Source of the DNA: Euleptes europaea
Taxonomy: Eukaryota; Chordata; Lepidosauria; Squamata; Sphaerodactylidae
DNA length: 64,000 bases
Reading direction: 5' to 3'
NCBI RefSeq assembly: GCF_029931775.1
Contig: NC_079323.1
Location: forward strand, 37,528,882 to 37,592,881
Translations under genes and position numbers: made by a program
Shown: piece after piece, positions 22,931 to 33,700 of the stretch
Layout of the letters: the number at the start of each line of letters is the position of its first letter
Position numbering within the stretch: the stretch's first letter is position 1
The notes under the pieces: model-generated
Told to the model about the DNA's origin: nothing
Database searches by the model: none
Seen by the model: only the letters and a program-made list of their open reading frames with translations

Positions 22931-23429
22931 GTGAACGATGCCTTTGGATTGTCTGCGGAATGGTAGGTGGGTAGCTTTACATTTTGAGCATTTTATGACA
23001 TAGCAAAGGTTCTAAGGTCATTCTAAGTAGAATGTCAGTTTCAAGCATAAAGATGCATTTAGCTTCAAGTGCAAAGGCAAGCTTTAGATATTTCTGCGCT
23101 AATTCTGGCTGTATGTGAATGGTTCCAATACAAGCCCAACAACAACAATGTGGGTATTTTGCTCAGCACCTAGCAGATAAAATCTCTAGCATTTGTAATG
23201 ACTTGGGACTCTTCATTAGCTGTCAGACGGTGGACCGGATCCTTGCCACTTGCCTGCCACTTGCTTGTTTCACCCAGGCCCTTTCTGGCAGCTTAAATCT
23301 GTGCGGGAGGTTAGCTGTTTGGTTCCAAGAGGTAGTTAATGCCTCCTTGAGAGAGAGGGGGTGGTTGTCCCAGCCTGAAACAGGCTGTGGTATTAAAGAA
23401 ACTTACCCGTGGCTCAGGGAGAGAAAGCA

Positions 23430-23622
23430 GCATGGTATGCCCCCATCTCATCATATCCTGGAGGCTAAGAAGGGAGGAGACCACCAAGGAGACTTGGAAG
23501 GAGACCACCAAGGAGGAAGGCAATGGGAAACAACCACCTCTGCTTCTCACTTGTTTTGAAAGCCTCTTGCTGGGGTCGCCATAAGTCGGCTGCAACTTGA
23601 CGGCACTTTACACACACACCCT
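23430..23622 (+). mobile_element. 5S rRNA-derived SINE, rearranged head
   Basis: A partial 5S head with a repeated GGAGACCACCAAGGA block, then the tail GGGTCGCCATAAGTCGGCTG and CTTGACGGCACTTTACACAC. Confidence 0.75.
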
Positions 23623-23639
23623 GGGCTCAAGAGCCTTGA

Positions 23640-23970
23640 GTAATTACTGACCAGTTTCAAATATCTTGCTCTTGAGCAAGATGACTGAACAGGTGGTACT
23701 CAGACAACGTCAAGGATCCCTGGTGAAGCAGACTTGTCGGGGTCATTTCCAATCTGATTTCAGGCCAGTTTGTAGAACTGAAATGGCCTTGGTTGCTGGT
23801 TTTAATTGTTGTTTTTGTTTTTACACATGTGTTTTATTTTTTTTTGTTTTTTATTGGTTTCATGATGTTTTTATAATACTGTTTTTTGAATGTTAGCCAC
23901 CTTAGTGGCCCTGATTGATCAGAAAGTCAGAATATACATCCATAAATAAACTTGATGAAAAATACCAGCC
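23640..23970 (+). mobile_element. L2-like LINE 3' fragment
   Basis: GTCATTTCCAATCTGATTTC decodes to the conserved FQSDFRPV RT block; the 3' end has GTTAGCCACCTTAGTGGCCC and a short ATAAATAAA tail. Internal deletion between the two. Confidence 0.6.
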
Positions 23971-24218
23971 AGACTTCAAGCCTGGTTTATACATTGTGTG
24001 GTATGGCACTGAAGTAGTATGGAGGAGGAGGAACACAAGCCTATATTGATAATTGCTGTTAACTGTTCAGGCAAGGGCCTGCAGTTTGCAGACAGCATTT
24101 CTCTCTTTTTGCAGCAGAGGAAAGCAAAGAGAAAGATTTGCAACAACCGGACCTTGACGCAATGGGATGCTTATTCACTGATTCACGCTGGTGGACGTGA
24201 TCTTGTGCTGCTCCTTCG

Positions 24219-24424
24219 TAGAGTTGCCAGGTCCTTTGCCACTGGCAGGAGATTTTTGGGGCAGAGCCTGAGGAGGGCGGGGTTTGGAGAGGAGAGGGAC
24301 TTCAATGCCATAGAGTCCAATTGCCAAAGTGGCCATTTTCTCCAGGGGAACTGATCTCTATTGACTGGAGATCAGTTGTAATAGCAGGAGATCTCCAGCT
24401 AGTACCTGGAGGTTGGCAACCCTA
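24219..24424 (+). mobile_element. hAT-type MITE (TAGGGTTGCCA family)
   Basis: 206 bp with ends TAGAGTTGCCA / TGGCAACCCTA; duplication CTCCTTCG/CTCCTTCA (24211-24218, 24425-24432). Confidence 0.9.
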
Positions 24425-25017
24425 CTCCTTCACCACACTACTTTAGCAGTGGGCCCCAAGTATAAGAACCTGGGGACAGACTGTGTGCCTTTTCCTACAG
24501 ACTTTTTTTTCTTTTTTTTTTTAGCATAGGTGTAGCAACTGAGCTAGAACTGCAGAGTTCCCTTGGAATCAACAGGGTCTTTCTACATCTTGTTCTGTGC
24601 CATTACCAGTGCAAAAAGTGGAAAGATTAATAGTGTTGGCTGACCTTTCATGTAAATTTTACTAATTCATCCTGTGCTTTTCCACACCGTAATGTATAGC
24701 AATACCACATGCTATTCAAGGATAATTAGAGATTAAATGTAACTGCTTTGGTCCATTTAATTAGCACTTGGACAGCTAGCAAATTTAATGCCCACATATG
24801 TTTAGTTTCCTACAGGGCAGTACTGGTAGAGTCTATTTCATTACTCCAGGAGTATAATGTCTTATGCTTCTGAATTAAATTGTGTGTTAAAAATACACCA
24901 AATGAAGTATAATAATAAACCACCAAAAGTAATTGACACTCATTTGGATGCTTACTACAGGCTTTACACAATTTTAAATTGTAGTCTATATTGTTTATTG
25001 GTCCCAAATACTGTTGT

Positions 25018-25640
25018 TGAGATCCCTTCTAATCCAATTCTCCTGGACCTCTCAGTGGCTTTTGATACCACTAATCATGGTATCCTTCTGGACCGGGATT
25101 GGGAGGCACTGTCTTCAACAAGGCCTTATCTTCAACAAGGGTGTTCCAGCACACGGGGTCTACTGCTAAAAAGCTTTGGAACAGCAGAAGTTATTCTAAC
25201 ATGGCTGCAAGATGAGACCTATAACAAACCTCGACCTGCAGAGGTGGCTGCTAAAAAAGTTACTAGCAGAACCAGCTCTGTAGATATATGGCTTCCAGCC
25301 CACGAAGGGCTTTATCGGTAACACAACCATCACCATGAACTGAACTTGGATACAAACTGGCAGCCAATAAAACACAAATCAAAACAATATGTACATTGCA
25401 CTTTGCTCTAGGTAGTAGTAGCCGCATTTTGTGTCAAGTGAAGTTTCCAAATTGATCCAAATACTGTATAGAACATGAGGGAATAGCTTGACCTCAGGGA
25501 TTATTCTTGCATGGACCAGCATGACCAATCTGGCTGAGTCAAAGGAGGGAGCAACCTGTGTGTGAGATAAAGGCTTAGCTGCTAAGTGACTCCAGTAACA
25601 GGCTATTGGTCTGAAAATGTTCTGAAACCCACAGTAATTT
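25018..25640 (+). mobile_element. L2-like LINE remnants
   Basis: The segment near 25040-25095 decodes to ILLDLSVAFDTTNHGILLD, the RT motif A region of L2/CR1-clade LINEs. A second decayed piece starts near 25340 (ACTGGCAGCCAATAAAACAC). Joining of the pieces is inferred. Confidence 0.55.
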
Positions 25641-25672
25641 ATATATGGAAAGTTGCAGAGGTACCGCTTCTT

Positions 25673-26689
25673 TTTTTTTTTATATAATAATTTTATTGGT
25701 TTTTATAATACAAATTTTCCATGATAATAAACAACAATAAAGGTAATATGAAATTCAAAATTCTAACTCAATGTTGTTATAATTTCTTAAATTCATAACA
25801 AAAAAAACAATTAAAGGAAAATTTATGACTTCCCCATCACCTCTGTCCGCCTCTTAATAAAATATTCATCCCATCGTAATTGGTTTGATCTTAACTATTC
25901 ATAAACTCATTTAACTTTCATAAAACATCTTCTATTTATATAAATGATTATAAATCTTAATATTAATTGTATCTTCTAGATCAAATTAATAAGTATTCTT
26001 CCATTTTCCCCAGTTTCAATTCATATTCACAATATTTCATCCAATCCTCCCATTCCCCTAAAAATCGAACATTGTCTTTTTCGTTTAAAATGGCTGTAAG
26101 TTTTGCCATTTCCACCAATTCAAACATTTTCCCAATCCAGTCTTTTTTCCCGGGAATTTCTGCCCCTTTCCATTTTGCTGCATATAGCAGTCTCGCAGCT
26201 GTTGTAGCATAAATCAAAAAAGTTCTTTGTGTTAGCAAATCATCAGGTATCATACTTAGTAGCATCATTTCTGGTGTTTTGGGTATATTTTTTTGTACTA
26301 TTAGTCTCAATTCATTGTAGATCATATCCCAAAAATCTTTAGCTTTATCACAAGTCCACCACATATGGTAAAAGGAACCAATTTCCTCATTACATTTCCA
26401 ACATTTAGGGGATATCACTTTGTATATCTTTGCAATCTTCTTAGGCGTTAAATGCCATCTATACATCATTTTATAAATGTTTTCTCGAATTGATTGCGCA
26501 TTTATTCCTTTTAAATCTTTTGACCAAAGTCTTTCCCATTTATTTAAAGCTATATAATGTCCCATATTTTGAGCCCAGTCAATCATAGTTGGTTTAATTG
26601 TCTCCTGCTCACAGTATAATGTTAAAAGTAGATTGTACATTTTAGAGATCAGTTTCAAATTGTTCTCTAGTAACATCTTGTGGAAAGGG
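25673..26689 (-). mobile_element. L1 LINE, 5'-truncated, ORF2 C-terminus open
   Basis: An open frame of 231 codons (26676-25981) gives the C-terminal part of L1 ORF2, with the Cys-rich segment SPKCWKCNEEIGSFYHMWW and a downstream W-rich end. The poly(A) end appears as the T tract at 25671-25680. An exact 18-bp duplication GCAGAGGTACCGCTTCTT lies at 25655-25672 and 26690-26707. The intact frame and perfect duplication suggest a fairly young insertion. It lies between TRAT1 and HJURP. Confidence 0.92.
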
Positions 26690-26707
26690 GCAGAGGTACC
26701 GCTTCTT

Positions 26708-29700
26708 AAGCAGGACTTACTTATGAGTCGCTCACTCCTGGAGGAGGATTTTTATAGGAAACATAGTACTGTATTAAGTGTGATGAGTAACACTAGTTTC
26801 ATTTTGTTCCAGCTGATTGTTTTGCATTGGTGAACGATGACTCCACTGCAGTCCTAATCGCCTAAATCTCTTTCTTTGGACACCCATTGCTATTTCTTTC
26901 TTTAAAACCATACACATCTAGAGAGCTTAAGCAGTTATATGACAAGTAGGTCTTAAATCTGATTATAGTATATAAATGTAACAAATGGGTAAATCCACTA
27001 TTGCTAAGTACAATAGGGCCAGTACTTAGATTGCCTTTGTCACGTGGTTGTGGCAGTAACCAGGATATGATATCTAGTCACATATTTTTAGATATCTCAA
27101 GTCCCAGGCAGAAGCTTCCCCACTCCTGAACCTGCAATCCCAATGATTAAATCCAATGCAGCCTTCAAAGGGAAAAAACAACACATGGTCTACTACTGAT
27201 GTATGGCCCTAATTTTTCTAACAAGAACTACATAGGACAGACTGATGACATGTTACATCCCATGCAAGCATGACAAGAAATGCATGGCGTAACCTTATCA
27301 TCTGACTACTCAAGATGGTGTTTCTGTTTCTTCTGGCTGGCAGACGACCCAATGATCAAGAGATGGAAACTGCACTGCACAGGTTATAAAAAGCACCAAG
27401 AATCTACCCAAAGAAGGAAGCTGGAGCCGCTGGGCTACTTCACTGCTTTTAAAGTTACTCATGTGATGAATCCATCTTCAAGTTACCAACACAGCCCCCA
27501 CAAGAGCTGGTGTGATGTGGTTCCTGTGGTTTCCTTGAAAGGATTATTTCCACCTATTGTGGGTCAGAGGGAAAAGATAAGTTATAGAAAGAGTAGGGAA
27601 ACTACTGAAGGGTCTTTTGCAGGGTGACAGGGAAAAGGGGACATAAGTACACTTTTAAAACAGTTTATTTCATGCCACACAATTTTGAACATTTGGCAGG
27701 CTAAATACTGCTGGTGATCAGAAAAACAGCCAAGAGGAAAACCATAGCATCTTTAACAGTGAAATCTGCATTTTAGCGCTTTCATAACATTTCTTTAGCT
27801 CAGTATTTAGCCCAGATTAAATCAATATGTTTGGAATAGCGAGTTCTACAGAACTCATCATTTCACTCTGGGCTGTTGAAAATGGTTAATTATCTTAGGG
27901 TTGTGAAAACTGCCGCTGTTTGTTTTCTGGGATTTAATTATGATAGATGTGGGCATGGCTCCAGACAAATTCCACTAGCTTTTTTACATACCAGGTCTTT
28001 TTATTTATAGATAACACTTTAACTTTCCCAAAAAAACCCCAAACATGTAGGGTCAAAATTGTTGAAAATAACCCTTATGTAATAATAAAGGAAATTAAAG
28101 CCTTTAATTGTTAATTAATACTTGATCTGTAGCAGCACACATATGCTAGGCTAGTATCCATCTACCATGCCACCTGGCTTCTTTTACTGTGTCAAATGTG
28201 CATACCACCAACTGTTCCTTCTTAAAAGGTTCAGGACAAGACTATACTGTATACTGCTGTAATACTAGGACTTAGACCATTACTCAGACTTCCATGATTT
28301 GGAAGTCAAGTACAAGTTTGAGACAGCGAGGGCAGTTCACTATTTACCTGCAAGGCAATTTTTATGTTTACAAACGCAATGCAGTCATACTGATACCCCT
28401 GCTATCAGTGCCAACACTAACTAGCTCCCTAGCATTTATCGAAATGAGTGCTTGTAGTGGAAAACTCGCAGAAGACTTTTGTAACACAAGGAGATAGGGG
28501 TGGACCACATGCTTCACTTTCATATAGATTGTCCTATGACAGCACTGGGGTGGAAGGGGTTAATGGAGAGGAAAAGAGCTGGGAGAGTTCTCTTCCAAGT
28601 TGCTAGGCTGTAAGACACACACACACACAATTGCTTTTCTATAAAGGGGGCCCCCTACTTTCTTCCCCACCTCCCACCCCCGCTTGCCTGGCTTCTTGCT
28701 TTCCGTTCCAGACCAAGCTGTATGTGTTGGCGCCCACCTACAGCTGTATCTTGGGATCTGTGCAGAGCGAGGGACATGGGTAACCTTTTGTCTGTCATTC
28801 TGTTTGTTTATTGCTTGTAGGCAATAGAGCTGCTAAAATTCTCGCAGTGTTATAATCATTGCCTCTGAAATACTTAAAGGCATAATCTGTACATTGTTCA
28901 CATACTACAGAAGGGGTGCCCCCTTCTGGCCCCCTACTTTTACACTGGATGCTATGCACTGCAAAGAGAAAGCAGGCCGTGTTAACGCCTCATATTGACA
29001 GGCTGCTAGTTCTAGATTTTACATCAAGTTATTAGTTGAGACAACCAGGTTATAGTGGTAAACTCGTTTGCTGTTTTCTCTGTAAAAAAAATTAGTAAAT
29101 AGGGTAACAAAATTGAGGCAGACAAGGAAGACAGAGTGTACAAAGTTTAAAGCACTTTTTAAATAATATGGTCAGTGGTGTTTACAAACAGATAAGACTT
29201 CCAGACAGCCTTTCCACATATGCCAGCTGTCTTCCCTATGCCCAGTTTGAGAAAATCCTTATGGCTTTCCCTTCCAGTTCATATCCAAATTAAGTTCACC
29301 TGTTAACAAACCAGGAAGCTTAGAACACATTTAACAAATTTTTGAAGGTACAAATCCACACTTAACTGCTAATAAGCAAGCAAAGCTGACAATACTTAGT
29401 TGAAACCAATGCCAGTCTTGATTGTCTACCATAATAATCAACAATGGATTACAGAAACACCAGAATCAAAATGTCATTAAAAATGGGAAATGTCCATATA
29501 TGCATGTATTTTTGTTCATATATACATATTTTTATACAATTGCAAGTCCTCATGTTTACTTATTAGAATTGATAACATGAACATTGATTTGTTTAGTTAA
29601 AATCCAAATAGGCAATAGAATATTGTGTCTCCTAACCAGAGTCGTCTCAGTTTTTAGTAGAGACACCCTTTGAACTATCTCTAGAAGCTCCCTAGGTAAA

Positions 29701-30319
29701 TAACCGTAATTAGAAGCCTGACATTAGATACTACCCAATATTAAATGCCATGTAGTTTTTGTTTGTTTGAATACAGCTCTTTAAAGCCAAACTAGCATGG
29801 CTTGAGTTCCACCTTTTAGGCATTTTATTGATATCTTAATCTTGCTAGAAGTTTGAAAAACAGTTTAGAATTTGCAGTTATATCATCAAGGGATTGCCCT
29901 TACAAGGAACATGGCCATATGACTATTTTTCCGTTGTACTGCTTTGCCTTTCCCATTGAATTGTTGCTACTATTTTGCCATCCACCCTATTTGAGATTCT
30001 TCCATCCCCACACAGTTGGACTTAAACTTCTTGAGTCTTTTTGCATTGTTTTCTGATTTTACCTGGCTTTCCCCCCTCGTAGACAGATATGGTGAGTTTG
30101 TCAGTCTGGTTAATTAATGAGAGCACACAACCAAATAGGCAGACTTCTAAGATTTACTTATTGACAAATATTACTCATAATCTGGTCAAATGTTGCAAAT
30201 AATTGAATAGCTTCCAGAACATAGCCATAGATGAAGGTTTATTACACAATAAAATATAAAAGTGTCAAGCACGAGACATGTGCATTTAAGACATTAAGAC
30301 CAAGTTTCCTAAGCGATTT
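26708..30319. other. Intergenic region between TRAT1 and HJURP, mostly unannotated
   Basis: AT-rich, with a short (AC)n at 28616-28629 and a C/G-rich patch at about 28650-28700. No exon or named repeat seen. Confidence 0.45.
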
Positions 30320-30635
30320 AGGTTTATTTTTATCATTTATTTTCAACAACGGGTAATGCTTATTCCCAAAGCAGAAACTCACAGAGCAGTATATACATAC
30401 ATTAAACAAGGTGTTAAATGTGCATTAAGAATAAATTTTGATATCAGATATCAGCCAATCAGATAGTCAGAAACAAATTCCTTAAAAAATGACATTTGTT
30501 TCCTTTAGGCAACACCCCTCAGACTTGATACATCTTCAAGAACATGGTCTCTTGGGTTTGTAAAAGCAAACTGGGTTCCAGAAGTGTGTTCCCAAATGGG
30601 AAGCTGTAGCTCCAATATCTCTCTCCTTTAGATCA
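30320..30635 (-). promoter_or_regulatory. HJURP: HJURP 3' UTR with candidate poly(A) signals
   Basis: On the - strand AATAAA occurs at 30328-30323 and again at 30341-30336, about 310 bases past the stop codon. Either could end the transcript; inferred. Confidence 0.5.
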
Positions 30636-30753
30636 TCACGACATTTCATCTCCACTCCCTTCTGAAAATGATCTTCGGCAATTTTTGTATAGAAGTTCTT
30701 CCACATAAGTATCTCTCCCTCTCCCCTCACTATAGTTGAGCTGTTTGGAAACC
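30636..30753 (-). CDS. HJURP: HJURP terminal coding exon 11
   Basis: Acceptor CATTTCTAG, then 38 codons to TGA (30638-30636). It encodes VSKQLNYSEGRGRDTYVEEL followed by LYKNCRRSFSEGSGDEMS. Phase 2 in matches exon 10. A second frame is also open here but does not fit the phase of exon 10. Confidence 0.68.
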
Positions 30754-33700
30754 CTAGAAATGAAAAGAAGGTATTCAAGAAACATATACTAGAAGAGCTG
30801 TAGTAATAATTTTTAATACAACCTTTGTTCAGATGCTTTCAAAATGCAAAAGCTACGAACACTTCCACTTGGGATCTTTTTTTCTCTCTTCAGAATAAGC
30901 CATTTCCCCTTAACACCTCATACATTAACCATGCATTGGCGAACAGCCATGGCATTTCATATCCATTTTTCCTCGCAGCCAACTTATGGTGACCTTGTAG
31001 GGTTTTCAAGGCAAGAGACGTACAGAGGTTGTTTACCATTGCCTGCCTCCGCGTAGCAACCCTGATGTTCCTTGGTGGTCTCCCATTCAAATACTGACCA
31101 GGGCCGACCCTGCTTAGCTTCTGAAATGTGACAAGATCAGGCTAGCCCAGGCTATCTAGGTCATACAAGAGAAAAATCCATTGTGTATCATATACAAGGA
31201 GTACCGGAAGCAAACACACAGCAGAACATCAAAGCTAATAGTTTTAGATCTATTACTACTAGAACAAATTTTAAAATCACAGCCCCAGAGCCTCAACTAA
31301 TTTAGCTCAAATTCTAGCTGCAGTCAGAACAAAAGTAGATACTATATGCCTTTTGATTCCAGGATCCTTGTTGCTCAGTGATTGCAATTTTGGCTACCGT
31401 AGATCCGTATGATTGTATACAGAACAGCAACAGCCATTTTGATATGATGACAAAGTAAAACTAATTCTTCCATCTAAGTAAGGCAGCTCTTCAATAGCCC
31501 CAAGCCATGTGTTTGAAAAAAAATGTTAATAATTGAGCAATAAGCCACTAACACCAGTTGCTGGAATGCAACAGCAGTGAAAGGCTGACTTTGTGGGAGT
31601 ATCTCGATTCCCACTTTGGGAAACAGGATGTTGGATTGTGTGATACAGTAAGGATGATGACTATTTGGCTATCAGCTTGATCATCTCCATTTCCTGCTTT
31701 GAAACCAACCTCTAGCTGCCATGAAGAAATTCCACATAAGGAGAAGCAGCATTATAGTCACAGAGGGAAGATACCAAGCCACCTTGGACAAACGTGAACA
31801 GCATTCAGATATCAAGAAAAATTGCAGTTGGCATACCAAGGCATTCATTTCAATATTGGCATGTTAAGAACGCCACACTCCCCAAAACAAGCACATCCTA
31901 TCCTCACACTGATTTTCTACTTCTTCATTAATAACTCCTGGTAAAAATTAAGAAAACTCTACTGAAGCTGAAGGCCAAATTCAGAGACAACACCTCTTTC
32001 CATAGACAGCCATATGACATGACGACAATGTCCTCCTCAAGGTCATAAGAAGAGTCCTGCTAGATTACACCAGTGTTCTGACTAGTCCAGCATCCTGTCA
32101 TCTCACACAGTTCCCAACTAGTTGCTCAACAACAGCACATAGAGGCAGAGCCCTTCCCTGATGTTGCCTCCTGGAATTCAGAGGTTTACTGCCTCTGAAT
32201 GTGGAGGTTCCCTATATGGTCCAAGAGGTTGTAATGGAACCTCTATTAAATCATATCTCAGCCAGCCTTTTTTTTTACAATTTTATTTTATTTTAACAAA
32301 CAACCACATTAAAACATAAACTCTATATAACAGTATATATGAAGCTTGCCATTCAGAATTGCAATTCTATTGTCAACTTCAGTCAATTACACTGCTCTCT
32401 GTTTAGAACATATGTGCAATCCTAAAGAGAGTTACTCCAGTCTAAGCCCACTGAAATGAATGGACTTAGACTGGAGTAACTCTTTAGGATTGAACTGATA
32501 TTATTCCATATTAGTGAGCACATTTATTACTTGCTTATTACCTAAAGCTCTTTTGTTTTATCTAAATTTGATTCAGTTATGTTCTAGATTTCTAGCTATA
32601 TATTTAAAATAAACGTTCCATTTCCCCCAAATTCGGTGATTGGTCTATTATGTATAAAATATGTCAATTTTGCCATAGTTGTGTATTCTGTTAATTTGTT
32701 AATCCATTCATCTAAATCTGGGTATTGCCCTGCTTTCCATTTGGCTGCATATACCTCTCTTACCACCGTCACCATATACTTAACTAGTTAATTATCTTTC
32801 TTTGAAATATTTAATAGCATACTTTTTTTCAGCCAGCTTCTTGACATGACCTTACAGGATGCTGAGTACTTAACATGGTTCCATGACATTTTCATCATGA
32901 AGCAAGTTTCTTCTCTACCGCTCTACATGCTCACCCTACTACCTTCCCTGTTTTTTAAACACTCCCACTGTAAGACTTTTAAACATGCTTAGTATGAGTT
33001 GAGTGCTTTTATTCTTGGAGAACCTGGCTTGAACCTTCCTCAACATACTGCTTCTATCCACCTGCCTTTACAGACGCACTACTTAAAATTCCTCCTCCCC
33101 TACAAAGGAAAGCATCAAACGGATACTAAAATATATTTAGGTGTCACTTACCCTCTTGAACAATTTTGCGTTCTTTTGAGAGTATCACAACTCCGCAACA
33201 ACTTGGGAATGTATTCATAGTCATCACAGTCATCTGCAATTCCAGATTCTGTGAAAAGAGTAGGTGTGAATAAAAAGGCACCCCACTAAAGTACAACTCC
33301 AGTTGAAGAGTTGGTTTTTATACGCCGATTTTCTCTACTACTTAAGGGAGAGTCAAACTGGCTTACAATCACCTTCCTTTCCCTCCCCACAACAAGCACC
33401 CTGTGAGGTAGGCAGGGTTGAGAGAGCTCTAAAAGAGCTGTTACTTGCCCAAGGTCACCCAGCTGGCTTCAGAGCAGTTATAAGAGATTTTGGGAAATTA
33501 ATTTCAGTCAATACCCGAAGGCTTCAGTTTTATGCATCCTTACTTGGATGTAAGCCACGTTCAACCCAGTGGGATTTTCGTCTGTGTAAATGGGCTTGGC
33601 CATGAGAGACACATGATTAAATAACCAAAACATTTGATTTCAGGCTACATAGTAACTGAACGCATGAAACAGGAAAGCAAATTAGGATCTGTATCTCTAC

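Noticed and set aside
24857-25321. 154-codon + strand frame as a host gene
   Set aside because: Only its middle matches a LINE reverse transcriptase motif; the rest is chance open sequence.
30536-30778. 80-codon - strand frame covering HJURP exon 11 in another phase
   Set aside because: The donor of exon 10 (GAGG|GTAAGT) leaves phase 2, which requires the frame ending at 30636; this frame would need phase 1.
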